Below are positions 1 through 10,094 of a stretch of 64,000 bases of DNA, piece by piece; position 1 is the first letter of the stretch; each line of letters opens with the position of its first letter. The notes beneath the pieces are model-generated. The model had not been told where the DNA came from and ran no database searches. It saw nothing but the letters and a program-made list of their open reading frames with translations. Where the stretch lies: positions 29,312,391-29,376,390 of the forward strand of contig CM064632.1 of NCBI GenBank assembly GCA_032717465.1, given 5' to 3'. The stretch comes from Coenobita brevimanus (Eukaryota; Arthropoda; Malacostraca; Decapoda; Coenobitidae). A program made the translations under genes and the position numbers.

Positions 1-250
1 AAATATGCATACGAGAAATTTTACAAACTGTAGTCAGATATATTTTTGATCAACCTTTTCACAGCAGTGGAGTCCCACTAATCTCAATAAAATCATTTGG
101 CAAAAGAAAGAAAATAAACAAAACGTCAACATACCGAGAGGACCAACAAAGGACAGCCACTGGTTCTATTGATATTTCTGTTTCTGCCATTTCCTGTTTG
201 TGTTTCCTGCCTACTCATTAAAAAAAGAAAAGAAAGAATATGTTAACACC

Positions 251-477
251 CAGGCCCGTAGTCTAGCCGGTTAAGGAAGCTCCCTAACACCTTTTCCTTT
301 GCAATTCATTTTGCTTAATACACCTGACTGTCTTGTTCTCTGTTATATAATAAATCATCCAAATATCGCCATACTCTGCATAAATAACGAACAAAAGAAT
401 AATAACCGGCTATAGCCAAATATAAATCGCTAAGGTAGAGGTGTTTGAGAGCTTCCTTACCCTACCAGAATATGGAC
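251..477. mobile_element. Family A foldback MITE, copy 1
   Basis: This is a short non-coding element whose two ends are inverted copies of each other. The left end reads GTTAAGGAAGCTCCCTAACA and runs into a GCAATTCATTTTG-like segment. The right end carries the mirror image, AAATCGCTAAGGTAGAGGTG then GAGCTTCCTTACC. About 55 bp pair at each end around an AT-rich core. The same structure recurs more than ten times in this window, which is what defines the family. No transposase is encoded, so it is a non-autonomous DNA element. Its superfamily is unknown because no clean target-site duplication was identified. Confidence 0.75.
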
Positions 478-714
478 CCCGATCTCGCGTTATCCTAACG
501 GGGTACCAGGGGCCTGAGACGAAGCCAGTGTAATCAAGAACATTAAACTTTATGCGCAGGACAAAGTCTTAATCCCCGGCAGCATTTTATACCACTGAAA
601 ACCTCCTCTGTGAGAGTTTCCAGCCTGAATATCTAAAGGTGCGGCCACACTTGCCTCAAATATGTGATACACAAGAGGAAATGAGGCTCCGGGGTCTGAC
701 CAGCGTCCAGACCC

Positions 715-1170
715 TAGTATTACAGGTACAGGTGAGAACATGTGGGTTCTGGTACCGGTATACTGTAGTCACAGGTGGGTACACTGTACTGTACGGATAC
801 AGGTGGATACAAGCACAGGTAATGGTGGGTATAGATACAGGTGCGCACAAGTGCAAGGAGTCGGGTACATGTCACGATGATAAGGGAAGAAAACGGATAA
901 AACAAGGTAGACAGACATAGTGGGGACAGGTAATGTGGGGAGAATGTGGGGCAGAAAAATGGGAAGAGACGAAGAGGAGACAGACAAGGTGGGAACAGAA
1001 AAAGAGGAGACAAACAAGATGACAACAGAGACGGACACACAAGGTGGAGACAGAGAGGAGAGGGACAAAGAGACCGACAAGAGACAAAGAGATACAGACG
1101 AAACCTTGAGTGGGACTGAGAGACAGGTTGGACAGGCAGAGAGGACAGACAAGTTGAAGACAGAGACAGA
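715..1170 (+). repeat. Degenerate GGTACAGGT and GACAGA simple repeats
   Basis: From about 715 to 850 the sequence is built from variants of GGTACAGGTG. From 860 to 1170 it becomes purine-rich and built on GACAGA and AGAGACA. Open frames here are low-complexity by-products. A similar GACAGA-rich stretch resumes at about 1530-1750. Confidence 0.6.
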
Positions 1171-1174
1171 AAGA

Positions 1175-1505
1175 CGAAATCTTGGTTGGGAGAGAGAGAT
1201 TAGTCAGAGCTTGAATTTTTTTTTTTTTTTTTTTTTTTCAAGCTACACAGAACCAATCTTCAGCGAGTTTGAGCAGTAAGTGACAGAGCCGAGACATTTA
1301 TACCCTGGAAATTCCCTCCCCCTTCTCCTGTCTCAGCCTGATCGGCGACACGAGAAGGGGGACGAAATTTCCAGGGGTATAAATGTCTCGGGTCTATCAC
1401 TTGTTCAAACTCTCTGAGGATGGGTTCTGTGTATGTAGTCCGAAACGTTACAGAACACCCGAATTCAAGCTCTGTCCTGTGTCTCTCTCCCACCCAACAT
1501 TTCCA
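1175..1505. mobile_element. Large inverted repeat with Penelope/hammerhead-like core, copy 1
   Basis: A left arm (about 1175-1325) and a right arm (about 1351-1505) are inverted copies around a ~25 bp centre. The outer arms read TTGGTTGGGAGAGAG on the left and CTCTCTCCCACCCAA on the right. The inner arms contain GACATTTATACCCTGG and CCAGGGGTATAAATGTC. In the right arm, CTGAGGA at about 1414 is followed by GGGTTCTGTG and then CGAAACG at 1441. This resembles the CUGANGA...GAAA core of hammerhead motifs known from Penelope-like elements. A T-run at 1217-1238 replaces part of the left arm. The ribozyme and Penelope assignments are inference. Confidence 0.55.
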
Positions 1506-1529
1506 TTTGTCGCAATGGATCATCTACAT

Positions 1530-1750
1530 AGACAGACGAGATGGAGACAAAAAGGAGACAGACAAGGTGGGGACAGGCACAGTAAAGACAGGTCAAGGGA
1601 GGGACATGCTAAGCAGAGTGAGGCTGAGTAAAGAGAGGAGAGGAGAGGGGATACGGACAGGAGATGAAAGAAGTACGATAAAGAGAGGTAAGGCACACAG
1701 GGAAGACAGGGACAGACAAAGCATGGACAGGACAGGACAGGACAGGTCAG
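1530..1750 (+). repeat. GACAGACAAGG-type purine-rich repeat
   Basis: Degenerate repeats of GACAGACAAGGTGGGGACAGG, ending in tandem GGACA around 1725-1745. It flanks the inverted repeat on its right just as 860-1170 flanks it on its left, so the inverted repeat may have inserted into this array. Confidence 0.55.
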
Positions 1751-1921
1751 CTTGCCTCATCTGCATGCGTGTCTCGGCCACACAGCACCACCACCACCTC
1801 CATCAAACTCCGCCAAATAGTTGGGTCGGTCAGGCTGTTTCCCCAGTAGTGGTCGCAGCTGCAGTAAGGAATTCTTCAGGAGAGTGTCTGGGGTAGACTG
1901 GAGGTGGAGAAACTAAGGTCC

Positions 1922-2125
1922 ACATTCTCGTCGGTTAAAGAATCTTCCTAGCACCTCTTCCTCAGCGATTTATGTTTTTAATACTTAATATCACTCCGTA
2001 CGTTACTTATGAACAGTAAGGTGATATCTGAATTATTTAAATGGCACAGACGAGGACAGTAAGATCAGAATAATTCACTTAGGACGAAGTGTTAGAGAGC
2101 TTCCTTAACCGACGAGATTACAAGC
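1922..2125. mobile_element. Family A foldback MITE, copy 2
   Basis: The left end is ATTCTCGTCGGTTAAAGAAT and the right end is TTCCTTAACCGACGAGATTA, near-perfect inverted copies. The centre differs in sequence from copy 1, which points to an internal subfamily. No coding capacity. Immediately downstream is an (AAT)n run at 2153-2190. Confidence 0.75.
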
Positions 2126-2152
2126 CTAAAACTTACGCTGCAAAGATCGAGA

Positions 2153-2190
<38 letters not shown>

Positions 2191-2196
2191 TGATGA
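2153..2196 (+). repeat. (AAT)n then (ATG)n microsatellite
   Basis: About twelve AAT units followed by ATGATGATG. Confidence 0.9.
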
Positions 2197-2914
2197 TCTT
2201 TGCAGTGGGATGCCGCACGTTACATTCCATTCTTGCCAACGCCAGATCATTTTGTTCTGCTAATGAAAAATTATTTGCATTTAGACGAGAGGAACAATGC
2301 CAATTAAGTTTTCAATACCATTACTTTTTATGTATTCGAAGTCCCGTCAGGCAACTTTGTCTTCCTTGGCAGGTACTTTAATCCCTTTACCACGAAGGCT
2401 TGCTTTGTTATTTAATTCTGGGTAACATGGTAATCACAAAACAATTTCTGAAATGTCTCCACTAATACCTTATACATTTTATTCTGGTTAACAGCAAACG
2501 ATGTTATTCAGCCGTGGAGGGACCCCATAGTGTTAAGGGGTCAATGTTATCTTGTATTTTGCCGGGCTAGAAACGCCCTTGTCAAGTTGTCGCTGTTGCT
2601 GAATACTGAGGGATCGATTATCTTACGTCAGGCAGCCCGGCGCCCGTACCCTGTGACGTGTACTGTCATTAGTTGGTAGGTTAGGCGTTACAGAATTTGG
2701 GGAATTTGGAATGCAGCCGTTGAGACTGTGTAGGGGAGACTGATATCTGATGGCTTAGTTTCAGAATGGTGTCAGTGCCCCTCAGTATTGCCGGGGATGT
2801 ACGGTGCGAGATACAGTAGTTGGGTTTCCTAAAAATTCATATTTTATAAATTTGACATGAGGAACTGGAGTACTGTGGTGCTGATGTAGATGTGCTAGAA
2901 AACATTAGGAGAAA
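2197..2914. other. Unrecognised sequence
   Basis: Ordinary base composition. No repeat family, RNA gene or credible coding region recognised. Confidence 0.5.
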
Positions 2915-3112
2915 AACTCTGTGATAGGTTGGTCATTGGAGGGGTTGGAGAATGACAGGCTGACTTGGAGAGTGTGTGTGAAAGATGTACAGAGAGGAAG
3001 GGAAGGGGAAGACCGAGGATGACTTGGAGAAGAGGGGTAGAGAGGTAGAGGAGATTGAAAAATGTGGGCTGGTTTCGAAAGGGGGTCGGCAGCCGTCAGT
3101 TTTGCTGTCACA
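2915..3112 (+). mobile_element. Diverged RTE-like LINE 3' scrap
   Basis: The sequence GGAGAATGACAGGCTGACTTGG followed by AGAGGAAGGGAAGGGGAAGACC matches, with divergence, the C-terminal end of the LINE ORF at 7405-7500. That coding segment specifies a WFGHxERM...GRGRPR tail, the region after the reverse transcriptase. A second partial echo, TGGGTCGATTTCGGAAAGGGGTC, lies at about 3245. Only the 3' end is present and no frame is intact. Confidence 0.55.
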
Positions 3113-4593
3113 TGATCTTCGATATTGACAGGTATTTACTCATTTATTTATTTAGTTATTTATTTATTTTTGGTTAAATAAGCTTTGATACTTTGAGAAT
3201 ATGATGTTCAACTTTTGGCCATGTGTAGAGAAGGTTGACATTTGTGGGTCGATTTCGGAAAGGGGTCTTTTTTTAAAGATATTTAGGGCTTTGTAAAAAT
3301 TCAGCCTAGTACTGGTAACTTTTAGTTACTTTGGGTATGAGTGGGTACAGGTAAGTCTGAGTTTTGGTCGGAATGACTGGCAAATAGATATGGATTTGTG
3401 GGCAGTTGTAAAAACAGATATAAATGGACAGATGGATGGGTGGACAGACAGAGAAATATATTTAAAAAATGGGCGGATGGATGAAAGGACGGATAGATAC
3501 ATGGGTATATGGGTAGTGGCGGCATCAGGAGTCCGTCATGAGTGCCGGGGACCTGATAAGTGCCGCTGGATTATCCGTGTTCTTTCATGATTTTAACTCT
3601 CTGACTGCGAAATATAAATTATGAATTTATATTCTGAATCACGACAGACGACATTACGATGTTCAAGAGAGACCTATGGCCTTAAAAATGTTACAAACTA
3701 CTACGATTATTGTCTTTAGAACTTGTATCATACTCGAACTTATGGCGAACATTTTCCTCAGCTCACAGAAAACCGCCGCAGCCAAAAGACTGAAGTAAAA
3801 TGCATTATACCAGACATTTGAACTTAACATCAGCCCATGGTATGACAAAAAACAGCTTGGCTTTTCTAGTATTTATACTATATTGTCTTGCTAGTCTGTT
3901 TCTGTATATAGCATAATGTCTTGCATTTGAGTAATACCCACTTTCTTCACTATTTTAATTATAAATATGGCACATTTATATTACTTGATCATATATACCA
4001 ATACTATGCGTGTGTCTGTCCACATCTGACCCCCTCGGATATCGACGTGCGATACATCAAGAGACGCGGAACGACGAGCAGACGCGATGGTGTAAATCAT
4101 AACTGCGTGCAGACAACTGCGAGCGAGCCGAACAGTTTTATGCCGATTTTCCGCCAGACATTGGAAACCCTCATACAGGTCATACTGCTGAGTGGAATGA
4201 GTTGAAATTTCGCACGGGCATGCCCGGAATGCCGTAGCAGGTTCATGTCAAGCTTGGTGTATGTGAACATACATTTAACTATTTAAGAGTTAAAATCGGG
4301 GACGATGCCCTATAGTGCCTTGGGCAGGAGCAAGCACTTAGCAGCCCTATAGGGCCGCTAAGTGCCTGTACACACTATGTCGGTATCAAAAGAGTGAGTA
4401 CTACAATGCACTGTACAAACTAAATCGTTGAAGCATGGTACGGTATTACTACGTGTCCTCGGCCCACCACAACACAGACCCAGGACCCACATGACACGCC
4501 TGGAATTTGTGTCATCTGGCACGACGATGCTCTGCCCCGACACAACAACAAAACTCCATCTTTTCCACCGTGCAGTTTCCTTCAGAGTCTCAT

Positions 4594-4595
<2 letters not shown>
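3113..4595. other. Mostly unrecognised sequence
   Basis: Contains an AT-rich ATTT stretch (3135-3175) and a GATGGATGG/GACAGACAG stretch (3420-3505). The rest, including 3600-4595, shows no recognised repeat, RNA gene or plausible exon. Confidence 0.5.

Positions 4596-4627
<32 letters not shown>
4596..4627 (+). repeat. (CT)n microsatellite
   Basis: Pure CT run. On the minus strand it lies just beyond the 3' end of the adjacent LINE, so it may be part of that element's tail or its insertion site. Confidence 0.9.
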
Positions 4628-4630
<3 letters not shown>

Positions 4631-5826
4631 GTTCTTACCTAATTGTTCTTACTTAATTGTATCATTATAGGAATGAGTCAAGCTCGTACTGTCCCGTGTC
4701 TTAAACCATATTTATCGTACATATCCTTAAATTTGTGAATTGTTTTCGCACACATTATTTCATTCGGTAGTGCATTCCACTGATCAATTGCTCTGTTTGG
4801 GAAACTGAATTTCCTCACGTCTTTATCACCTCTCTTCTTATGCAGTTTTTTGCAGTGTCCTCTTGCTGATGCTTCCCCATATGTTAAGTAATCATTTATG
4901 TCTATTTTCTCCTTCCCTGATATGCATTTATATAGCATTATCATGTCACCTCTTTTCCTTCTTTCCTGTAGTGTTGGTAGATTCAGTTTATTTAGTCTTT
5001 CTTCGTAGCTTAGGTCCCTTAAGCTTGGTATCCATCTTGTAGCGGCCCTTTGAACTTTTTCAATCTTGTCTATGTGCTTTTTGAGATGAGGACTCCAGAC
5101 TACTGATGCATACTCCAGGGTTGGTCTGATGAATGATGTTATTATCTTTCTTAGCATGTCTTCATTTATGTATGTGAATGCTATTCTCATATTTGCAAGC
5201 AGTGTATACATGTTCCGTACCTTCTCACTGATGTGGTCAGCCGGCGATAGTCTGTTATTGATAATCACACCTAGGTCCTTCTCTCTTTCTGATGTGTGTA
5301 GGGTATTATTTCCTAACGTATAATCCCAATCAGGTCTTTTTCCACTTTTACCAAACTTGATTACATGACACTTGTCCACATTGAATTCCATTTGCCATGT
5401 ATTACTCCATTCATGAAGTTTATTTAGTTCTTCTTGTAGCTCTTTACAAGAGTCTGTGTTAGTAATTCTCCTTTGTATTTTTGCATCATCTGCAAATATA
5501 TTTAGATAACTTTCATTTCCAGTGTTACTGTCTATATCATTTATATACACTAAAAACATGATTGGAGCCAGCACTGAGCCCTGTGGTACTCCACTAGTCA
5601 CTTCTTTCCATGTTGAGTAGTTTCCCCTTAGTACTGTTCTCATTTTTTTTTTTATGAGAAAATCTTGCATCCAACAAAACAGTTTGCCTAGAATTCCTCC
5701 TTGATGGTACAGTTTCCATAAAAGTCTTTGGTGTGGTACTGTGTCAAATGCTTTCTTGAAATCTAAATAGATACTGTCCACCCATCCTTCTCTTTCCTGT
5801 ATTGTGTCTGTTACTCTGTCATTCAT
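4628..5826 (-). mobile_element. 5'-truncated CR1-like LINE insertion
   Basis: The whole insertion on the minus strand runs from the junction with (TG)n at 5827 to the short tandem 3' UTR repeats at 4628-4675 before (CT)n. Both borders are microsatellites. 5' truncation is the usual fate of LINE copies. No target-site duplication could be assigned because both flanks are low-complexity. Confidence 0.75.
4678..5826 (-). CDS. Reverse transcriptase fragment of a CR1/Jockey-superfamily LINE
   Basis: This 382-residue frame encodes most of a non-LTR retrotransposon reverse transcriptase and its C-terminal extension. The first catalytic aspartate lies in LDFKKAFD (residues 21-28), then SGVPQGS (78-84), YIND (94-97) and the FADD box (111-114). 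DLGV, RPTLEYASVVWSP and RRKRGDMIMLYK further on are typical of the CR1/Jockey superfamily. The enzyme copies LINE RNA into the genome by target-primed reverse transcription. The upstream endonuclease and ORF1 are missing, so the copy is 5'-truncated and cannot mobilise itself. The frame has no stops, which suggests a recent insertion. The ATG is simply the first one after a (CA)n run and is probably not a native start. The 3' UTR on the minus strand has two near-identical AACAATTA(A/G)GTAAGAAC units. Clade within the superfamily is uncertain. Confidence 0.9.
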   Translation of the reverse strand: MNDRVTDTIQEREGWVDSIYLDFKKAFDTVPHQRLLWKLYHQGGILGKLFCWMQDFLIKKKMRTVLRGNYSTWKEVTSGVPQGSVLAPIMFLVYINDIDSNTGNESYLNIFADDAKIQRRITNTDSCKELQEELNKLHEWSNTWQMEFNVDKCHVIKFGKSGKRPDWDYTLGNNTLHTSEREKDLGVIINNRLSPADHISEKVRNMYTLLANMRIAFTYINEDMLRKIITSFIRPTLEYASVVWSPHLKKHIDKIEKVQRAATRWIPSLRDLSYEERLNKLNLPTLQERRKRGDMIMLYKCISGKEKIDINDYLTYGEASARGHCKKLHKKRGDKDVRKFSFPNRAIDQWNALPNEIMCAKTIHKFKDMYDKYGLRHGTVRA

Positions 5827-5905
<79 letters not shown>

Positions 5906-5906
5906 T
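5827..5906 (+). repeat. (TG)n-(AG)n compound microsatellite
   Basis: A TG run interrupted once by TGCG, passing into an AG run at about 5886. It abuts the truncated 5' end of the LINE exactly. Confidence 0.95.
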
Positions 5907-6190
5907 GTCTTGAGGAGATGGGGGGGGGGAAACTCTAGGGCAGGCGAATTTCACAAGATTTACGGGAAGGCTGTCGGTTCCATCTCACATCATAACACAG
6001 GGGACGATATTCTCATGGCCTTACCAGCTTCCCCAGCACTCTTCACTGTTAGTCTAGTCCTGTATGTATCATTTATAAAGCCTAGAATTTCCCTATACTG
6101 AATAATAATGATAATAATAACAAAAATCTCGATGTAGTGCTGCTGTTGGGTGTCTGCCCTTTCCTCTCCTCCATCCTTCTTTCCTTTCAT

Positions 6191-6318
6191 CCTCTTCTGT
6201 CTTTCTTTCCTTCATTCTTTTCTTGTCCTTCTGCCTACGGATGACTTTACACTCCCTCTTCTGTCTTTCTTTCCTTCATTCCTTCCTCTTCCTTCTGCCT
6301 GTGGGTGACTCCACACTT
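6191..6318 (+). repeat. 64 bp tandem duplication
   Basis: Two copies of a pyrimidine-rich unit starting CCTCTTCTGTCTTTCTTTCC, at 6191 and 6255. The second ends in CTGTGGGTGACTCCACACTT, which enters the hairpin repeat. Confidence 0.7.
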
Positions 6319-6390
6319 AGTGACAAGCAAAATGGTTTCCTGAACACCAGGAAACCATTTACTACGCTGGGTGGTAACCATATAACCAAA
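6301..6390 (-). repeat. Dispersed repeat with perfect 13 bp hairpin, copy 1
   Basis: ATGGTTTCCTG and CAGGAAACCAT form a perfect inverted repeat with a 5 nt loop (about 6331-6362). Read on the minus strand, the surrounding ~85 bp (GGTTATATGG, ACCACCCA, then the hairpin, then CTTGTCA) matches the plus strand at 61359-61447. The family is unidentified. It lies directly against the start of a SINE. Confidence 0.6.
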
Positions 6391-6612
6391 TTTTTGCGCC
6401 TGGTGGTTTAGTGGGTAATTATTGCACTCCAGTCGGATTGAGCCGGTGAATATTTATATCCAAGGGATGGTTGGGGTTGATCGCTCATGTAATGCCACTC
6501 AGGGATGAGTGAGGCTGGTCACTCTCATCTTAAATGTCGGGACCAACTGCCTAGCCCCGGGCTCCTACGCTCCTCTTGGGGCAATGTAGGATTGGATGAT
6601 GGATGGATGGAT
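6386..6612 (+). mobile_element. tRNA-derived SINE (family S2)
   Basis: The 5' part GCGCCTGGTGGTTTAGTGGG resembles a tRNA A-box region. A weak GTTGATCGC segment follows where a B box would lie. The body contains GAGGCTGGTCACTCTCATC. The 3' part ends AGCCCCGGGCTCCTACGCTC, GGGGCAATGTAGGATTGGAT and a (GATG)n tail. The same 3' end is on the minus strand at 62398-62470, and a related tail is at 44220-44312. Pol III promoter activity is not implied; the boxes are degenerate. Confidence 0.6.
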
Positions 6613-6639
6613 AACAATAATAATAATAATAATGAAAGG

Positions 6640-7655
6640 GAGAGGTTGTGTAGATCAGATATTCATTCTTATATCTTTAGTGGAAAAGTTTCTAGAGATG
6701 GGAGAGAAGTTGTGTGCGGCCTTCATGGATTTGGAAAAGCATATGACAGGGTGGATAGACAAGGATTGTGGAAAATATTAAGAATATATGGAATAGATGG
6801 GACGCTGTTGAAGGCCGCGAAGAGTATGTATGCGGGTGCTAAGGCTGCAGTACGTGTGGATTGTGAACTGAGTGAATTTTATCTATTTGAAGGTTGGATT
6901 GAAACAAGGATGTGTCATGTCTCCATGGTTGTTCAGACTGTATATGGATGGGGTAATAAAAGAGATACACGGTGGGGCAGTGGATGCTGGAGCGGCCCAG
7001 TGAGAGAGGGCAGTGTTTGGAAACTCCCTGTACTGTTGTTTGCAGATGATACTGTGTTGTTAAGTGAAGACGAAGGGGAGCTGCAAGGCTTGGTGGATGA
7101 GTCTGGGAGAGTGTGTAAGAAACGGAATCTTAAGGTGAATGTAGGGAAGAGTAAAGTTATGGTCTTCGAGAGAAGTGAAGTCAGTGAATGCACAGTAAGG
7201 TTGGATGAGGAGGAAATGGAAAATGTGCGTGCACTGGACCTTGTTGGAGGAAGAGAAGTCAAGAGTGAGAGCAGTGGAAATGAGTTATTTGAGAGGAACA
7301 TGTGGAGTCACTTGGAGAGACAGACTGACAAATGACGAAGTGAAGGAGCGTTGTGGTATGGATGCGGATGTGATAGGAAGCGTTAGGAGAAGCACACTGA
7401 GGTGGTTTGGCCATGTGGAGAGGATGGAGAATGAGAGACTGACGAGGAGTTTATGTGAGTGAGGTGGAAGAGGGAAGAGGGAGGGGGAGGCCAAGGATGA
7501 GGTGGAGGGATGGAGTGGAGAGGTATATGAGAGAGGGGGGTGTGAGTTGGGAGTAGGGCAATGAAATGGCGGGGGACAGGGCTACATGGAGGCCATTTGT
7601 TTGTGGCCATCTCTGACGGGATTAAGGCGTCTGGCAATAGATAGATGATGATGAT
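6640..7655 (+). mobile_element. Decayed RTE-like LINE, 5'-truncated and frameshifted
   Basis: Pieces in different frames reproduce the reverse transcriptase seen intact at 32881-35811: RGCVDQ near 6645, FMDLEK near 6722, AYDRVDRQGLWKILR near 6738, an MSPW-like box near 6920, and LLFADDTVLL near 7035. After it come CGVTWRDRLTNDEVKERCG and WFGHVERMENERL (about 7300-7440), the usual tail of this LINE group. Frameshifts near 6715, 6900-7000 and 7200 make it non-functional. The 3' UTR ends GGGATTAAGGCGTCTGGCAAT followed by (AGAT)n and (GATG)n at 7616-7662. That terminal motif is shared with the 5S-headed SINE at 38365 and with other 3' ends in the window. Confidence 0.85.
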
Positions 7656-7728
7656 GATGATGATCATAATAATAATAATTATTATTATTATTATCATTAT
7701 TATTATTATAACAATAATAATAATAACT
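7645..7728 (+). repeat. (GATG)n/(AAT)n/(TTA)n microsatellites
   Basis: Trinucleotide runs following the LINE tail, partly self-complementary (AATAATAATTATTATTATT). Confidence 0.85.
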
Positions 7729-8027
7729 GGGCAGCATGTAATAACCCTGTGATCTCTTGTCCTCTAAATGGCTAAAACAGTTAAGTTCTCATTGTTAAGG
7801 CGGCTGAACACATATCATCGAGACAACCAATCTGATCTACGGTACTTTTGTAAGACAACCAGATAAAAGGAACTGTCGTTTATATTTAGACAAGAAGTAT
7901 ATCAACGTACGGTATATGCCAGAGCAACGAAGGTGAAATATCTAAAATACAGGAATACAAGCGGGTGCTTGTGGTCGTCCCAATCCCACGAGAATACAGG
8001 CCTTGAATGTGCCATCAGCTGCTGGAT
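7729..8027. other. Unrecognised sequence ending in a family A-like end
   Basis: No feature until about 7988, where CACGAGAATACAGGCC resembles the extreme right end of family A MITEs. Confidence 0.4.
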
Positions 8028-8150
8028 GGTGATGGCAGAGGCAGCCAGGTCAGGTCAGGTCAGGTCACACACATTTCCCTCCAGCACCAACAGCCGATAA
8101 ATCCTCCATGTGTCCCCTACGCCACGATCACGACCTTCCCTTAACCTCTT
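8028..8150 (+). repeat. Dispersed repeat R3, copy 1
   Basis: Contains GCCAGGTCAGGTCAGGTCAG, CACACATTTCCCTCCAGCACC and CCTCCATGTGTCCCC. Related segments follow at 9213-9325 and 10534-10620, each just downstream of a family A MITE right end. Confidence 0.55.
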
Positions 8151-9059
8151 CCCTTGGGTGACCTCATTATATATACAGTACTGTATATTCTTGCTACCTC
8201 CACATGATTTTATTTCATTTGGTTAAACTAAAATTTATCTTTTTTTTTTCTTTTTTTTTCTTTTTTTTTTTTTACTGGAGAGAGTAGATAGAGCCATAAT
8301 TCATTTCCCTACCCACAAGTTATCCTCATTTGATCTCCCCCCCTCCACCAAAAAAGAAAGGCATCAGCAGGAATGACTGTAGTAATATGTCACCACATTA
8401 ACGGGGTTGAAATAATTCGCTGGGTGTATCCAAAGTTGTAAAAAAAAAAAAAAAAAACTCGGTGGACTCAGTGGTAACGTAGCTGTATGTCGATATAAAA
8501 ATGAAATATTCTGATGGTAGCAAAACAAATGCCGGTAAATAAATAAATAAATAAATGTTCCGGAATATTTATTGAAGTAAATGTTCCGAAATATTTATCA
8601 AGAATTACTACAAGAGGACGGGTCTTACGTGAAAGTGAGAGCGTCATGTTGGGTCATATTCTCGTACACTATGGAAGCTCTTTAACTCATATCTTAGTGA
8701 GGTTTTATCCTCATTACACTTCACCATTTTCTTATAAGCGTTCTATATTATTTAAAAGACATAATCTTAGAGAGTTTGTATTCTATTTCACTTAAGTATC
8801 TTCTACATGCCTTCTACATCTATTTTATCGACAAAATCTGTAATTATTGTAGCAGAAGGGAAGGTTAACGTAGAAATCACTGTAGTTGGGTTGTTATCTG
8901 ATGAAACTGGGCCAACTTTACCTTCATACTAATTCGAGGTTGCATGCAATTCTATGAGCCTTAGTTACGTGGCAGAAATGAGTCTCCTTGGTTACTAGTC
9001 AATTTTATCCAACTGAAATGGGATTACGGATCTGTTAGAGGAAAACAAAGGAACTATCA
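8151..9059. other. Mostly unrecognised, with family D trace and poly-T/poly-A
   Basis: A family D core (TTGCTACCTCCACATGATTT) lies at 8195-8220. T-rich and A runs are at 8240-8272 and 8437-8457, and (AAAT)n at 8535-8557. No coding evidence. Confidence 0.5.
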
Positions 9060-9212
9060 CAAATAATCTTACTGTCCTCGTCTGTTATATAAATCCTAAC
9101 ATTATCGATATACTCCGCATAAATACAAATGGATATTAACCACACATACCCAAAAATAAACTGCTAGGGAAGAGGTGTTAGGGAACTTCCTCAATCACCG
9201 CGAATACGAGGC
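9060..9212. mobile_element. Family A MITE, right part only
   Basis: Matches the core and right end of copy 1: CTTACTGTCCTCGTCTGTTA, ATAAATCCT, then AGAGGTGTTAGGGAACTTCC and GCGAATACGAGGCC. The left inverted end is absent or unrecognisable. Confidence 0.65.
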
Positions 9213-9325
9213 CAGGTGATGGCGGGAAGGTGAGTCGCCAGCCAGGCCAGGTCAACACACATTCCACCCCAGCATCTGTGACCTATAAATTCCCGATGTG
9301 ACCCAGACTCCAAGACATCCCCGAG
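9213..9325 (+). repeat. Dispersed repeat R3, copy 2
   Basis: GCCAGGCCAGGTCAACACAC, TTCCACCCCAGCATC and CCTATAAATTCCCGATGTGA match copy 1. It starts immediately after the MITE right end. Confidence 0.55.
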
Positions 9326-9332
9326 CAATTTC

Positions 9333-9736
9333 ACTGCTATGAGTTTCACTGCCATGGGGTTCTTGCTTTGGGTTTCACTGCTATGCTTTTCGCTGCTATG
9401 GGCTTCGCTGCTATGGTTTTCACTGCTATGGTTTTCACTGCTTTGGGTTACACTGCTACGGGTTTCACTGCTATGGATTTCACTGTTATGGGTTTCACTG
9501 CTATGGTTTTCACTGCTATAGGTTTCACTGCTATGGGTTTCACTGTTTTGGGTTACACTGCTACGGGTTTCACTGCTATGGATTTCACTGTTATGGGTTT
9601 CACTGCTATGGTTTTCACTGCTACAGGTTTCACTGCTATGGATTTCACTGTTATGGGTTTCACTGCTATGGGTTTCACTGTTTTGGGTTACACTGCTACA
9701 GGTTTCACTGCTATGGATTTCACTGTTATGGGTTTC
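9333..9736 (+). repeat. 15 bp minisatellite with higher-order structure
   Basis: About 27 units of TTTCACTGCTATGGG and variants (GCTACGGG, GTTATGGG, GTTTTGGG). The period of 15 keeps one frame open as xFTAM pentapeptides, but this is a consequence of the array and not evidence of a gene. Variant units recur in a fixed order, with blocks of seven and then nine units each beginning with the GGTTACACTGCTAC variant. Confidence 0.9.
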
Positions 9737-9945
9737 TCCTAAAAAGTGGCAACGTCTGGAGGTACCGTGGCAGGAATATCATCTCGCGATATGACGGAAC
9801 CAAGAATGCAATAAAAATGTACTGAAAGAATGAAAGAAAATTACTATAAGAATTAAGTAAGATTACTACATGATATCTGGCCCAAGCTGGGAGTGAGTGT
9901 GTCATCTGGTGCTGCAACGGAAGTGATGGGACAGGTATCCCTCAC

Positions 9946-10000
<55 letters not shown>

Positions 10001-10094
10001 TTACATTCTTTACCTCTTTCCGAGCGTGGATGCAAATATAAATGCGATTAGGAAAGATTAACGAAGGAGGTGTGACAAGCTAAATACGACTGAC
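9737..10094. other. Unrecognised sequence with (CA)n
   Basis: A (CA)n run occupies 9948-9994. The rest is unassigned. Confidence 0.6.
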
